From NCBI GenBank assembly GCA_963783145.1, contig CAWAMM010000003.1, forward strand, positions 186,001 through 250,000: a stretch of 64,000 nucleotides of DNA, given 5' to 3'. The first letter of the stretch is position 1; the number at the start of each line of letters is the position of its first letter. The translations under genes were made by a program, and so were the position numbers. The notes below the pieces were generated by a model, which was not told where the DNA came from, ran no database searches, and saw nothing but the letters and a program-made list of their open reading frames with translations. This DNA is from DATGKG01 sp963783145. Lineage in GTDB: Bacteria > Desulfobacterota > Binatia > Binatales > Binataceae. Below, one piece after another: positions 1 to 8,800 of the stretch.

Positions 1-55
1 CTCCAGGCCTATGAGAGATCGGCGCAATCGAGATCCTTCGGAGGACGCTCAGGAT

Positions 56-82
56 GATTCGCGCAGCGTTGCTGCGCGAATC
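56..82 (-). terminator. Hairpin overlapping the secA stop codon
   Basis: Perfect 12-bp inverted repeat (GATTCGCGCAGC and its complement, 3-nt loop at 68-70). The secA stop codon (81-83) lies in its outer arm. No T-run follows on the minus strand, so it is either a weak terminator, an mRNA 3' end-protecting hairpin or a REP-like element. Confidence 0.45.
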
Positions 83-2762
83 ACTTGCCGTGGCAACGTT
101 TGTATTTCTTGCCCGAGCCGCATGGGCAGGGGTCGTTGCGGCCGACGCGCTCGGGTTCGCGCTTGGCCTGCGCCGCGGCCGATTGCTGCACTTCGGCGCC
201 ATGGCTCATGGTGACGCGCGGTGGCCGCGCCACTTGTTGTTGCTGAACCTGCTGGACGTCTTGCGGCTTCTGGACCTGCACCGAAAAAACTTTCTCGACG
301 ATGTCCTTCTGCATCACCGCCATCAGCGAGCCGAACATCGAGAAGCCTTCCTTCTGATATTCGACCAGCGGATTCTGCTGCGCATAGCCGCGCAGCCCGA
401 TGCCTTCCTTCAGATGATCCATCGCGAGCAGATGGTCCTTCCACAGCGAGTCGAGCGTCTGCAACGACACAATCTTCTCGATCTGCCGCATCACCTCGGG
501 CGAGAATTCCGTCTCGCGCGCATCGTACAGCGCCTTGATCGGCTCCAGCGCGAGGTCGATGAGATCGTCGGGCTGCCGGACATCCTCCTTGAGTGCAATG
601 TCCTTCAGGTTGGGGCGAAAGCGGAACTGCTTGAAGAATGCATTCTCGATCTCGTCCCAGTCCCACTGCTCGGGATCCTTCTCGACGTCGCAATGCGCCT
701 CAACGATCTCCTCGATCGCAGCCTCGCACATCTCGATGACGTCGTCCTTCAGCGGCTGCGGCGACAGCAACTCGCGGCGGCGATGGTAAACCACCTCGCG
801 CTGCTTGTTCATCACGTCGTCGTATTCGAGCAGATGTTTGCGGATGTCGAAGTTGTGCGATTCGACTTTCTTCTGCGCGTTTTCGATCGCGCGCGAAATC
901 CAGCGATGCTCGATCGGCACGCCGTCTTCCATCCCCATCTTGCCCATCAGGCCCTTGAGCCGATCCGCGCCGAAGATTCGCAGCAGGTCGTCTTCCAGTG
1001 AAATATAAAATCGCGAGGAACCCGGATCGCCCTGGCGCCCCGATCTTCCGCGCAGCTGATTGTCGATGCGCCGCGATTCGTGGCGCTCGGTGCCGAGGAT
1101 GTGCAAGCCGCCGGCCTTGAGCACCTGCTCGCGCTCTCCCGCGCATTGCGCCTTGTACTTTTCCAGCGCCGCCTGAAAGTTCGGATCCTTCGGATCGCGC
1201 GTGCCGGTCTCGGCTGCCGCCATGAACTCCGGATTGCCGCCGAGCACGATGTCGGTGCCGCGTCCCGCCATGTTGGTGGAAATCGTCACCGCGGCGAATC
1301 TGCCCGCCTGCGCGACGATTTCGGCCTCGCGCTCATGATTTTTCGCGTTCAGTACATGATGCTTGACGCCGGTCTTTTTGAGCTTCTCCGCGACCCGCTC
1401 GGATTTTTCGATCGAGACCGTGCCGACCAGCACCGGCTGCCCTTTCTCGCTGCATTCGACGATCTCGTCGATGACCGCGTCGAACTTTTCCGCCTCGGTC
1501 TTGAAGATCATGTCGTGATGATCGATGCGGATCATCGGCTTGTTGGTCGGCGCGACCATCACCGGAAGATTGTAGATCTCCTGGAACTCGACCGACTCGG
1601 TGTCCGCGGTGCCGGTCATGCCCGCGAGCTTCTTGTACATGCGGAAATAATTCTGGAAGGTGATGGTCGCCAGGGTCTGGTTCTCGGATTCTATCTTGAC
1701 CCCTTCTTTGGCCTCGACCGCCTGATGCAGTCCGTCACTCCAGCGCCGCCCCGGCATCAGACGCCCGGTGAACTCGTCGACGATGATGACCTCGCCCTCT
1801 TTAACGACGTAGTCGACATCGCGCCTGTAGAGCGTGTGCGCGCGCAATCCCTGGTTCACATGATGCAGCACCAGGATGTTGCGCGGATCGTAGAGGTTCT
1901 CCACTCCGAGTAGCTGCTCGGCTTTGGTCACGCCTTCCTCGGTCAGCGCGACGGTCTTGAGCTTCTCGTCGATGGTGTAGTGCTCTTCCTTGCGCAGCTT
2001 CGGGATCGCGCGATCGACGATGTAGTAGGTGTCAGTCGATTCTTCCGACGCGCCCGAAATGATGAGCGGGGTGCGTGCCTCATCGATGAGAATCGAGTCG
2101 ACCTCGTCGACGATCGCATAGTTGTGTTCGCGCTGAACATAATCGTTCAGGTTGAACTTCATGTTGTCGCGCAGATAGTCGAAGCCGAATTCGTTGTTCT
2201 GCCCGTAAGTGATATCGGCGAGGTAGGCGGCCTTGCGATCCTGATCGCTCACCCCATGCACGATGACGCCGACACTGAGCCCGAGAAAATTGTAAATGCG
2301 CCCCATCCACTCGGAGTCGCGTCGCGCGAGGTAATCGTTGACGGTGACCACGTGGACCCCGCGTCCGCTGAGCGCATTGAGGACCGCGGGCAGCGTCGCG
2401 ACCAGCGTTTTGCCCTCGCCGGTTTTCATTTCGGCGATTTTGCCCTCGTGCAGCACCATGCCGCCGATGAGCTGGACATCGAAATGGCGCTGGCCGAGCG
2501 TGCGCTTGCTGGCCTCGCGCACCGCCGCGAACACCGGCGAGAGCAGATCCTGCAGCGCCTCGTTCTGGCGTTCGCGCTCTTCGATCGCGGTCAGGCTGGC
2601 GCGCCATTCGGCGACCTTCGCGCGCAGCTCGTCGTCGGAAAGCTTTTGGAATTCAGCCTCCAGCCCGTTGATCTCGTTGACGTAGGGCCGCAGGCGCTTA
2701 ACTTCACGGTCGTTCTTCGAGCCGAAGATCTTCCGCCCTATCGATGAAAAAGCTGATGCCAT
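81..2762 (-). CDS. secA: Preprotein translocase ATPase SecA
   Basis: Motor ATPase that drives Sec-dependent export through SecYEG at the inner membrane. The protein is 893 residues, the normal length. Walker A (GEGKT) is at about residues 115-119 and the Walker B region VDEVDS at about 218-223. The helicase motif TNMAGRGTDI is present. The C-terminus is an intact SEC-C zinc-binding tail with Cys879, Cys881, Cys890 and His891, preceded by a linker rich in Gln and Ala. It is the last gene of a minus-strand run and lies 91 nt after murI, so it may also have its own promoter. The other Sec component in the window is secG at 34200-34613. Confidence 0.98.
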   Translation of the reverse strand: MASAFSSIGRKIFGSKNDREVKRLRPYVNEINGLEAEFQKLSDDELRAKVAEWRASLTAIEERERQNEALQDLLSPVFAAVREASKRTLGQRHFDVQLIGGMVLHEGKIAEMKTGEGKTLVATLPAVLNALSGRGVHVVTVNDYLARRDSEWMGRIYNFLGLSVGVIVHGVSDQDRKAAYLADITYGQNNEFGFDYLRDNMKFNLNDYVQREHNYAIVDEVDSILIDEARTPLIISGASEESTDTYYIVDRAIPKLRKEEHYTIDEKLKTVALTEEGVTKAEQLLGVENLYDPRNILVLHHVNQGLRAHTLYRRDVDYVVKEGEVIIVDEFTGRLMPGRRWSDGLHQAVEAKEGVKIESENQTLATITFQNYFRMYKKLAGMTGTADTESVEFQEIYNLPVMVAPTNKPMIRIDHHDMIFKTEAEKFDAVIDEIVECSEKGQPVLVGTVSIEKSERVAEKLKKTGVKHHVLNAKNHEREAEIVAQAGRFAAVTISTNMAGRGTDIVLGGNPEFMAAAETGTRDPKDPNFQAALEKYKAQCAGEREQVLKAGGLHILGTERHESRRIDNQLRGRSGRQGDPGSSRFYISLEDDLLRIFGADRLKGLMGKMGMEDGVPIEHRWISRAIENAQKKVESHNFDIRKHLLEYDDVMNKQREVVYHRRRELLSPQPLKDDVIEMCEAAIEEIVEAHCDVEKDPEQWDWDEIENAFFKQFRFRPNLKDIALKEDVRQPDDLIDLALEPIKALYDARETEFSPEVMRQIEKIVSLQTLDSLWKDHLLAMDHLKEGIGLRGYAQQNPLVEYQKEGFSMFGSLMAVMQKDIVEKVFSVQVQKPQDVQQVQQQQVARPPRVTMSHGAEVQQSAAAQAKREPERVGRNDPCPCGSGKKYKRCHGK

Positions 2763-2853
2763 TTTTTAGCGGGCGGAGCGGCGGCGCGGACCGCGACCTC
2801 CTTTTGCCCGACCGATCATTCTAGCAAGAGTAGCGAGCTAGGGCAGTCCCATA

Positions 2854-3771
2854 TCATCGCTCAATTCTTACCGCGGATTCGACTTCCGGCCCGAAAAATC
2901 GCCGCCCCACGCGCACAAAGCGGTCCGGCATTTCGGTCACGAAGAAACTCTGGCTGCCGCGCCCGGCTCGCGAGGCAATCCCGAGCGCATCGAGGCGCTC
3001 GCGAACCGTTTCGGCGGTTGCGGTCGCGGAGTCGATGATTTTTACCCCGGGCCCCATCACACGCTGAAACAGCGGCTTGAGCAGCGGATAGTGCGTGCAT
3101 CCGAGCAGCAGCGTATCGATACCGCTGGCCTTTAAACTCTCCAGATAGTAGGCCACGGTTTTCTCGGCGATTTCGTTATCGAGGAAGCCCTCCTCGACCA
3201 GCGGCACCAGGAGCGGACACGCGCGCGTGTAGATTTCCGCGCGCGGACGCGCGGACTGGATCGCGCGGGTGTATGCGCCGGAGGCAATCGTGGCCTCGGT
3301 GCCGATAACCCCGATTTTGCCCGAGCGCGAGGCTTTCGCGGCGGCGCGCGCGCCCGGATCAATCACGCCGATAACAGGGACCGCGGTTTCGGCGGCGATG
3401 CGATCGAGCGCCACCGCACTCGAGGTGTTGCACGCGATCACCAGCATCTTGATGCCCTTGGCGAGCAGAAATTCGGTATTCTCTCGCGAATACTTGATGA
3501 TCACCTCGTTGGTCTTGGTGCCATAGGGGAGCCGCGCCGTGTCGCCGAGGTAAATAAAATGTTCGCGCGGCAGAACCGCGACCAGCTCCTTCAGTACCGT
3601 CAGGCCGCCGATGCCGGAATCGAACACGCCGATCGGACGCTCCGCGGCGAGGTTCGAAGACCTGCCACCGCGCGCGGATGCGGGGGCGCGGTAGCCATTG
3701 GGCGAGCGGCGCGGGCCCGGCGTCAGCCGCGAGGGCACCGCCTTGGAGGTCGGGACAACTCGACGGGTCAT
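2854..3771 (-). CDS. murI: Glutamate racemase
   Basis: Interconverts L- and D-glutamate to supply D-Glu for peptidoglycan. It carries the DSGIGG motif at residues 51-56 and both catalytic cysteines, Cys114 in the VIACNTSS context and Cys225 in LLGCTHYP. The protein is 305 residues. The family usually begins a few residues before the GVFDSGIGG segment, so there is an unusual Arg/Pro/Ser-rich N-terminal extension of about 45 residues with no later start codon visible. The start codon overlaps the stop of the upstream radical SAM gene in an ATGA, which supports this start and implies translational coupling. Confidence 0.95.
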   Translation of the reverse strand: MTRRVVPTSKAVPSRLTPGPRRSPNGYRAPASARGGRSSNLAAERPIGVFDSGIGGLTVLKELVAVLPREHFIYLGDTARLPYGTKTNEVIIKYSRENTEFLLAKGIKMLVIACNTSSAVALDRIAAETAVPVIGVIDPGARAAAKASRSGKIGVIGTEATIASGAYTRAIQSARPRAEIYTRACPLLVPLVEEGFLDNEIAEKTVAYYLESLKASGIDTLLLGCTHYPLLKPLFQRVMGPGVKIIDSATATAETVRERLDALGIASRAGRGSQSFFVTEMPDRFVRVGRRFFGPEVESAVRIER

Positions 3772-4859
3772 CGGACTGCCAGCCGTTCGCCGGTTTCCGA
3801 AGGATGCGATGCGGGCGCGCCGAACACCCGCTCATGCACGCTGGAGTTTTCCATGCATAGATATGATGGAATTTCGGCGCCCGCGTTTTTGAATTTGGCG
3901 GCCAGAATTTTGTAGAGCCGGATTCGCAGCGGCGCGAAGGTGCGATAACGACCATCCTCGGCCAGCACGTCTTCGCCGAGCAGCATCGCGTCTTTGGGAA
4001 ATCGCTGCCGCGCCGCGGCCCGCAACCCGGCCGTCATCCGCAGGCCGCCCATACTGATGAAGGAAATCTTCGCGGGCGGAATCGTCGAGAGGAGCTCGTC
4101 CATCAGCTCGAGGTAATCACGTTCGGCCTCGGGATACGCGATCATCGGATCGAGATGAAACGCCACGCGATAGCCCGCCTCGAGGACACGCCGCGCGGCG
4201 GCAATGCGCTCCGATGGCGACGCGGTGCGATGTTCGCAGGCCTCGAACACGCGGCGCGGCGACAGCGTCCATGAAACCAGCACCCGCCCGCGCGGATCGA
4301 GCATCAGCAGATTTTCGATTTCATCGGTCTTCGTTTTAAGTTCAAGGGTCAGGTTTTCTCGCGCGGCAAAAAAGTTCACCAGGTCGATACTCAAGCCGGT
4401 GAGCGAATCCATCGCCAGCGAATCCGCCAGCTCGCCGGTGCCGATGCGAAAATGCCGCGTGGGTGCGCTCGCACTCAGCTTATCGATTTCATCAAATGCA
4501 TCTTCATAGTTCGCATAGACCTGGAAGCCGGGATTGTCCGCGACGTACTCCTGCAGGAAGCAGTAGCTGCAATCCATCGGGCAATTCGACGCCAGCGTCA
4601 GCACGAGGTATCCGCAGCACGCGAACTTCGCCGAGCCCGCGGGGCATGCCATCAGGAACGGACTGCGCCGGCGCATGATTACCATGCGGCGCTTGCCGGC
4701 CGCGAACGAATCCGCGACGGCTGCGATCGGCCTCGCGGCGATGCGGCCGTCATCGATGAAGCTGACCGGCATCGACGAGGCGCGAGCGATCACGCGCCGC
4801 GCCAGCGCGGTGTCGCGGCACGCGTCCTCTATATAGATGTGGTCGAGGTCAAATTTCAT
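3768..4859 (-). CDS. SPL-family radical SAM protein (not a canonical spore photoproduct lyase)
   Basis: 363 residues. The radical SAM CX3CX2C cluster motif is at Cys93, Cys97 and Cys100 (CPMDCSYC), in the context seen in spore photoproduct lyase homologues, and a conserved C-terminal YLCMENS segment is present. In true SplB a cysteine (Cys141 in Bacillus subtilis) donates the hydrogen atom. The corresponding stretch here, by manual alignment, reads HFRIGTGELADSL and has no cysteine. The substrate is therefore unknown. The gene overlaps murI downstream and an uncharacterised gene upstream, both by ATGA. Family membership is secure; function is not. Confidence 0.85.
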   Translation of the reverse strand: MKFDLDHIYIEDACRDTALARRVIARASSMPVSFIDDGRIAARPIAAVADSFAAGKRRMVIMRRRSPFLMACPAGSAKFACCGYLVLTLASNCPMDCSYCFLQEYVADNPGFQVYANYEDAFDEIDKLSASAPTRHFRIGTGELADSLAMDSLTGLSIDLVNFFAARENLTLELKTKTDEIENLLMLDPRGRVLVSWTLSPRRVFEACEHRTASPSERIAAARRVLEAGYRVAFHLDPMIAYPEAERDYLELMDELLSTIPPAKISFISMGGLRMTAGLRAAARQRFPKDAMLLGEDVLAEDGRYRTFAPLRIRLYKILAAKFKNAGAEIPSYLCMENSSVHERVFGAPASHPSETGERLAVR

Positions 4860-5404
4860 TCGTCGCTATGCTCGCCGCTCATCAAATTTGCGATTCGAAG
4901 CAGCCCGGCTTTTCTCTGTGCAATGGCGTCGATGAGCTTTTCCATTTCCGATGCGGTGCGCGCGCTGATGCGAACCACCAACTCATCAGAGCCGAGGTCC
5001 TTGGGCAACTCGACGCGCACCCCCGAGGGCAGCTTGAGCGCGGCAATCTCCGCGGACAGGTGATCGACGGCCTCCTTCAGGCGTGGAAAACGAATCTTCC
5101 GCAGCGTCTCGATAAAAGCGGCGGCGCGCCAGGGACCGGAGCCCGCAAGTTTGCAGGCGCGCTGCACATCGTCGCGCAAGAGGATTTCCGCCGGCGAGAC
5201 ACCTTCGCGAATTTCGATTTCAGTAAGGAGGTCGATAGCGGCGACCAGCTGCCCGGTGCGAAGGTTGAGGCGCTCGGCGACGTCGAGCAAGCCCATCCGC
5301 GATGGGGTCGGCATCGCGAGCCACTTTTCGGTCTGCGCCTCGGAAAGATGGCGGTTTGCGGCGCACGCCCGGATCGCCGCCGCGGTGGTTTCATCGCGCA
5401 TCAT
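4856..5404 (-). CDS. Uncharacterised protein coupled to the SPL-family radical SAM gene
   Basis: 182 residues and not recognised. It is mainly helical-looking, with a central segment rich in Leu, Ile and Glu and a Lys/Arg-rich C-terminal half. No signal peptide, membrane segment or cysteine motif stands out. The start is the first of two adjacent ATG codons at 5404, chosen because it overlaps the glycosyltransferase stop in an ATGA and has a GGGAGGGG ribosome binding site about 7 nt upstream. Its own stop overlaps the radical SAM start in another ATGA. This strict coupling suggests it is a partner or substrate carrier of that enzyme. Confidence 0.7.
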   Translation of the reverse strand: MMRDETTAAAIRACAANRHLSEAQTEKWLAMPTPSRMGLLDVAERLNLRTGQLVAAIDLLTEIEIREGVSPAEILLRDDVQRACKLAGSGPWRAAAFIETLRKIRFPRLKEAVDHLSAEIAALKLPSGVRVELPKDLGSDELVVRISARTASEMEKLIDAIAQRKAGLLRIANLMSGEHSDE

Positions 5405-6423
5405 CCGACGTCCCCTCCCGTAGGGGTCGTTCGCGAACGACCCGCAGCGATGCCACAAACGCGCAGATTTTCTCGAATGCGCGAGCGCGAATGACTTTGC
5501 GATACCGGCATCGTTGCGGGCGCTTCGCGAAGCGCCCCGACCAGGATTCCGCGCATCGTGGACGTCATTTCAAGCACTAAAGCGTCTGGACCGATGCTCC
5601 ATCGGGAGGCAGTTGTCGCGATAACTTGGTAAAGACTTGACTCCGCTTCGTAGCCGCGCCGCGATGCACCCTTCGCCAGAATGGCGCACTTTTCGATCAG
5701 CACCTTGACGACTGCGGCGCGGCGCGTCGATGTCAGGCGGTTGTTTGCGAGCAACTTCACCAACCCAAGCACCCGATAGCGATCCAGCGCGGGAATCGCG
5801 GATGAAACCTGGTCCGCATGGCCCGCGCGGCGTGTCACCAGCGCCTCGTCGAGCAGGCCGGCTTCCTGATCGACGAGGATGCGAAGCCACAAATCGTAAT
5901 CCTCGGCGGCGGCGAGGTCCTCATCGAAGCCGCCGAGCGCGCGGAAGAGGGCGGTCTTCATAATCACCGCCGAGGGGCTGATGAGGCAGGTCTGCAGCGA
6001 ATCGAGGAAAATGTCGCCGGCGCGTTTCAGATGACGCAGGCCGGGATTCACGCGGCGTCCGTTACGAAACCAAATCTCGGCAGTCTGCGAAATCGCGCAG
6101 TCCGGATGTTCGCGCATGAAGGCGAGCTGACGATGCAGTTTGTCCGGCGCCCAGAGATCATCGGAATCGAGGAACGCGATCAGTGGCGCGCGGGCCAACT
6201 CGACGCCGCGATTGCGCGCCGCCGCGGGACCGCGGTGCTCAATGCGCTCGACCGTCACGTCATCTATATCGGCCAGCATCTCGGAAGTTCCGTCGCTCGA
6301 GCCGTCATCCACCACGATCAACTCGAAATTCGCCTCGCGTTGCGCGAGTACCGACGCGACCGCCTCGCGCACCATCGCGCGGCGGTTGTAGGTCGGAATG
6401 ATCACGCTGACTTCAGGAGTCAT
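5401..6423 (-). CDS. Family 2 glycosyltransferase
   Basis: GT-A fold glycosyltransferase, 340 residues. The N-terminus has the nucleotide-sugar binding start VSVIIPTYN, then IVVDDGSSDGT at about 36-46 and the metal-binding DSDD at residues 86-89. The AEDYDLWLR segment supplies the likely catalytic acidic region. It probably transfers a sugar to a cell-envelope polysaccharide or lipid; the acceptor is unknown. The last 35 or so residues are encoded by DNA containing two 20-bp perfect palindromes, so the C-terminal tail is probably repeat-derived and not part of the enzyme fold. It starts 4 nt after the engB stop. Confidence 0.88.
   Translation of the reverse strand: MTPEVSVIIPTYNRRAMVREAVASVLAQREANFELIVVDDGSSDGTSEMLADIDDVTVERIEHRGPAAARNRGVELARAPLIAFLDSDDLWAPDKLHRQLAFMREHPDCAISQTAEIWFRNGRRVNPGLRHLKRAGDIFLDSLQTCLISPSAVIMKTALFRALGGFDEDLAAAEDYDLWLRILVDQEAGLLDEALVTRRAGHADQVSSAIPALDRYRVLGLVKLLANNRLTSTRRAAVVKVLIEKCAILAKGASRRGYEAESSLYQVIATTASRWSIGPDALVLEMTSTMRGILVGALREAPATMPVSQSHSRSRIRENLRVCGIAAGRSRTTPTGGDVG
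5424..5443. repeat. 20-bp perfect palindrome, copy A
   Basis: GGGTCGTTCGCGAACGACCC, self-complementary with a TTCGCGAA core. It lies in the 3' end of the glycosyltransferase gene, 75 nt from a second palindrome with the same core. Confidence 0.7.
5518..5537. repeat. 20-bp perfect palindrome, copy B
   Basis: GGGCGCTTCGCGAAGCGCCC, self-complementary with the same TTCGCGAA core as the palindrome at 5424-5443. The two look like the arms of a small REP-like element inserted into the glycosyltransferase 3' end. Confidence 0.7.
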
Positions 6424-6427
6424 GGTG

Positions 6428-6994
6428 TTATCGCGCGAGCTTGAGGATGCGCCGCCGCAACTCCTCGATACCCTCGCCGTCGGTCACCGAGCATAGGATC
6501 GGTTCGAGATTGAGCGGCTTGAAGGTCGCGATGGCGCGCGCGCGTTCGGAGCGCTTGAGCTTATCGCATTTGGTGGCCACGACGATAAGCGCCAGGTCGC
6601 GCTTGCGAATGATCTCGGCAAGCTCGAGTTCCTCGGCGCCGGGGCCGCGCCGCGCATCGATCAACATCACCAGCGCGGCGAGATTTTCCCGCTCCTGAAG
6701 ATATTCGCTCATCGAGGATGCGATGCGCTGCGCGACCGCTTCGGGCATCTTCGCGTACCCATAGCCGGGCAAATCGGCGAGCGCGAGCGAATCGCCAACC
6801 GCAAAAAGATTGATGCTTTGGGTGCGACCGGGAGTCTTGCTGGTGCGCGCGAGGCCTTTGATCCCGGTCAGCGCATTGAGCAGCGAACTTTTTCCGACGT
6901 TGGAGCGGCCCGCGAGCGCGACCTCGGCGCGATGCCAGCGGGGACAACCCTTGAGGGAAAAGACCGAAGTCACAAATTCCGCATCGAGCTTCAT
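6428..6994 (-). CDS. engB: Ribosome biogenesis GTP-binding protein EngB (YsxC/YihA)
   Basis: Small TRAFAC GTPase needed for assembly of the large ribosomal subunit. 188 residues. G1 P-loop GRSNVGKSS at residues 29-37, G3 DLPGYGYA from residue 74 and G4 TKCDK at 141-145 are all intact. The start overlaps the stop of the DUF309 gene by ATGA, and the glycosyltransferase follows after 4 nt. Confidence 0.97.
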   Translation of the reverse strand: MKLDAEFVTSVFSLKGCPRWHRAEVALAGRSNVGKSSLLNALTGIKGLARTSKTPGRTQSINLFAVGDSLALADLPGYGYAKMPEAVAQRIASSMSEYLQERENLAALVMLIDARRGPGAEELELAEIIRKRDLALIVVATKCDKLKRSERARAIATFKPLNLEPILCSVTDGEGIEELRRRILKLAR

Positions 6995-7377
6995 GATGAT
7001 GGGACGAGCGCGCCGGCGATGAACTCGATGCGCGGTGGGGGCGGCATCGATTCGCTTTGCGCGAGCAGCCGATCGAGCTGGACCGTGAGCGCATTGCGAA
7101 ACTCGCGCAGCTTCATGCCTCGATGACGGTCGGGGTAGGGCGCGAGGAACTTCAGCGCGGCCCGCAGATGCAGCATCGCGCTATCGATGATGCCGTCGGC
7201 GAGCTTGTGATTGGCGACCGCGGCGCGGAGCAGGCCGAGGTAAAAATCCCAGTCGGATTCGTCACCCTCGAGGAGGTTCATGGCTTCCTCCAGTTCCTCA
7301 TGGGCCTCGAAGAAGGCGCCGCGATTGAACAGCTCGACACCGCGTCGGAAGTGCTCGCGATCACCTGCATTCGGCAT
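6991..7377 (-). CDS. DUF309 domain protein
   Basis: 128 residues. It carries the DUF309 signature, FNRGAFFEAHEELEEAM at about residues 17-33, followed by a second helical segment with conserved His and Asp (LLRAAVANHKLADG). The family is a small all-helical fold of unknown function. The start shares one base with the stop of the SRPBCC gene (TGATG) and its stop overlaps engB by ATGA, so it is translated as part of the same operon. Confidence 0.85.
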   Translation of the reverse strand: MPNAGDREHFRRGVELFNRGAFFEAHEELEEAMNLLEGDESDWDFYLGLLRAAVANHKLADGIIDSAMLHLRAALKFLAPYPDRHRGMKLREFRNALTVQLDRLLAQSESMPPPPRIEFIAGALVPSS

Positions 7378-7973
7378 CAGGGCTCGTCGGTATCCTGGGC
7401 TGTATCAACTTCAGTGAGGTTGAGCGCCTTCTTGAGCCCCTCGAGCTGAGCGAGAAAGACGCCGCGGATGACCTGTTTGATGACGCCATCGGGGACCGGA
7501 ATCGACTGGCCCACTTTTGTTGATTCGTGAAACATCATCAACGTAGAGCCGCCCTCATCATCGAGCTTGTATTCCGCGGTGGTCGCGAATGGTCCGCCTC
7601 CGACGGTGTGATAGACGATGCGATTCTCGGCGGGAAAGTACTCGAAGGCGAGCTGGGTCGTGATGTCCTGGCCGCCCGGGCCTGCGATCTGCATCTGCAC
7701 CGTCTTGGTGTTGTCCGTCTGCGATATCACCTGGACGCTCTTCACCTGGTCGGATTTGGCATGTTCCACATCCTTGATGGTATCGAACACGCGCTGCTCC
7801 GGTGCGCCGATGCGCGCGGTAAAGTCGGCAGTCCAGTTGTCGCCGTCATGCGTGATGTTCTCGGTCAACATTCCCGCTTTGCGCGCGCGATGTTGCTGGT
7901 AGAGGTAATATCCCCCGACCACGACCACGGCGAGGATCACCAGCGTGCTGACGATTTTGTAGGTTTTGCTCAT
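7377..7973 (-). CDS. Membrane-anchored SRPBCC/START-like protein
   Basis: 198 residues from the ATG at 7973. An earlier ATG at 8012 would overlap the upstream gene and put 13 hydrophilic residues before the anchor. One membrane segment lies at about residues 6-24 (VSTLVILAVVVVGGYYLYQ), followed by a soluble domain of about 150 residues whose pattern resembles the SRPBCC/polyketide-cyclase ligand-binding fold. The domain would face the periplasm. It follows the PEBP gene by 19 nt. The ligand is unknown. Confidence 0.7.
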   Translation of the reverse strand: MSKTYKIVSTLVILAVVVVGGYYLYQQHRARKAGMLTENITHDGDNWTADFTARIGAPEQRVFDTIKDVEHAKSDQVKSVQVISQTDNTKTVQMQIAGPGGQDITTQLAFEYFPAENRIVYHTVGGGPFATTAEYKLDDEGGSTLMMFHESTKVGQSIPVPDGVIKQVIRGVFLAQLEGLKKALNLTEVDTAQDTDEP

Positions 7974-7992
7974 CGGCGAATGATTTTCCCGC

Positions 7993-8517
7993 TTAGCGGC
8001 CAAAGATGCCAACCAGTTCCGCGCTTTCGAGTATGTGTCCGTTCATCGCGGCGCGAACCGCCTGCGCGGTGGGGCCCGCCTCCAGACTAAGATTCGTATC
8101 CAGCGCAAACAACCTGAAATGATAATGATGCGGTGGCCCCGGGGGCGGACAGGGTCCCATATAGGCGTCTTTGCCCATGCTGTTGGCGCCCTCTTTCCCC
8201 GGTGCGATCCCCGGTTTCAAGTCCGTCGAACTAGGTAGAATGTCGTATACGACCCAATGCACGAAGGTGCCACTCGGCGCGTCGGGATCTTCGATCAACA
8301 ACACCAGCGACTTGGCGCCTGGCGGGATTCCGCTGAATGAAAGCGGGGGTGACTGGTTGGTGCCACTGCAGGTGAATTGGGTTGGAATGGTAGCACCATC
8401 AGATAGCACCGGGCTGCTGATCTGAAGCTTGTGAGCGTCAGCTGCGATACGCGTCGGATCGATGATCGTTGTCAGCGACACCATCAAGCCCGCGAGAACT
8501 AGGTTATGCGACATCAC
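7993..8517 (-). CDS. YbhB/YbcL-type PEBP protein
   Basis: 174 residues. It has the phosphatidylethanolamine-binding protein signatures LLIEDPDAP, FVHWVVYDI and GPCPPPGPPHHYHFRLFALD, which form the anion-binding pocket. A hydrophobic N-terminal segment ending near Ala-Asp-Ala at about residue 28 looks like a signal peptide, so the protein is probably periplasmic. It is the first gene of the minus-strand run that continues to secA. The cellular role of bacterial PEBP proteins is poorly known. Confidence 0.88.
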   Translation of the reverse strand: MMSHNLVLAGLMVSLTTIIDPTRIAADAHKLQISSPVLSDGATIPTQFTCSGTNQSPPLSFSGIPPGAKSLVLLIEDPDAPSGTFVHWVVYDILPSSTDLKPGIAPGKEGANSMGKDAYMGPCPPPGPPHHYHFRLFALDTNLSLEAGPTAQAVRAAMNGHILESAELVGIFGR

Positions 8518-8800
8518 GCCAGTCAGACTCCATGGAAGATGCCGAAAATGCTACACAGCACCTAGCTAAATACAGGTGCATAAGTTATTCTACTGAGAAT
8601 ACGGCTGCTATGAAGCCGGAGCGGGGCTTTCGAGCTGTACAAATCGGGCATTAGCGCCTCTTGACCTGTCCCCGCAGTTTTGCGAGTTACTAGAGAAGTT
8701 AAGGCGAGCGTAAAAACGAAGCGTAGCCGTTTTGCAGAACATCAAAGAAGAGCCTTCTATACCTTCAAGCGGCAGCAGAACTTTCATACCTGGAGATATC
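8518..8800. other. Intergenic region, less GC-rich than its surroundings
   Basis: Divergent spacer between the PEBP gene (minus) and the HTH gene (plus). Base composition is visibly lower in GC than the flanks. It contains a TTGACC hexamer near 8661 without a convincing -10 at the right distance. I see no gene, tRNA or strong hairpin. Together with the HTH gene it could be a remnant of acquired DNA, but no integrase or attachment repeat is visible. Confidence 0.4.

Noticed and set aside
54..1001. Long open frame on the plus strand opposite secA
   Set aside because: It is a mirror of the SecA coding frame in GC-rich DNA; the protein is low-complexity with no known domain. Similar antisense frames opposite most genes were left out.
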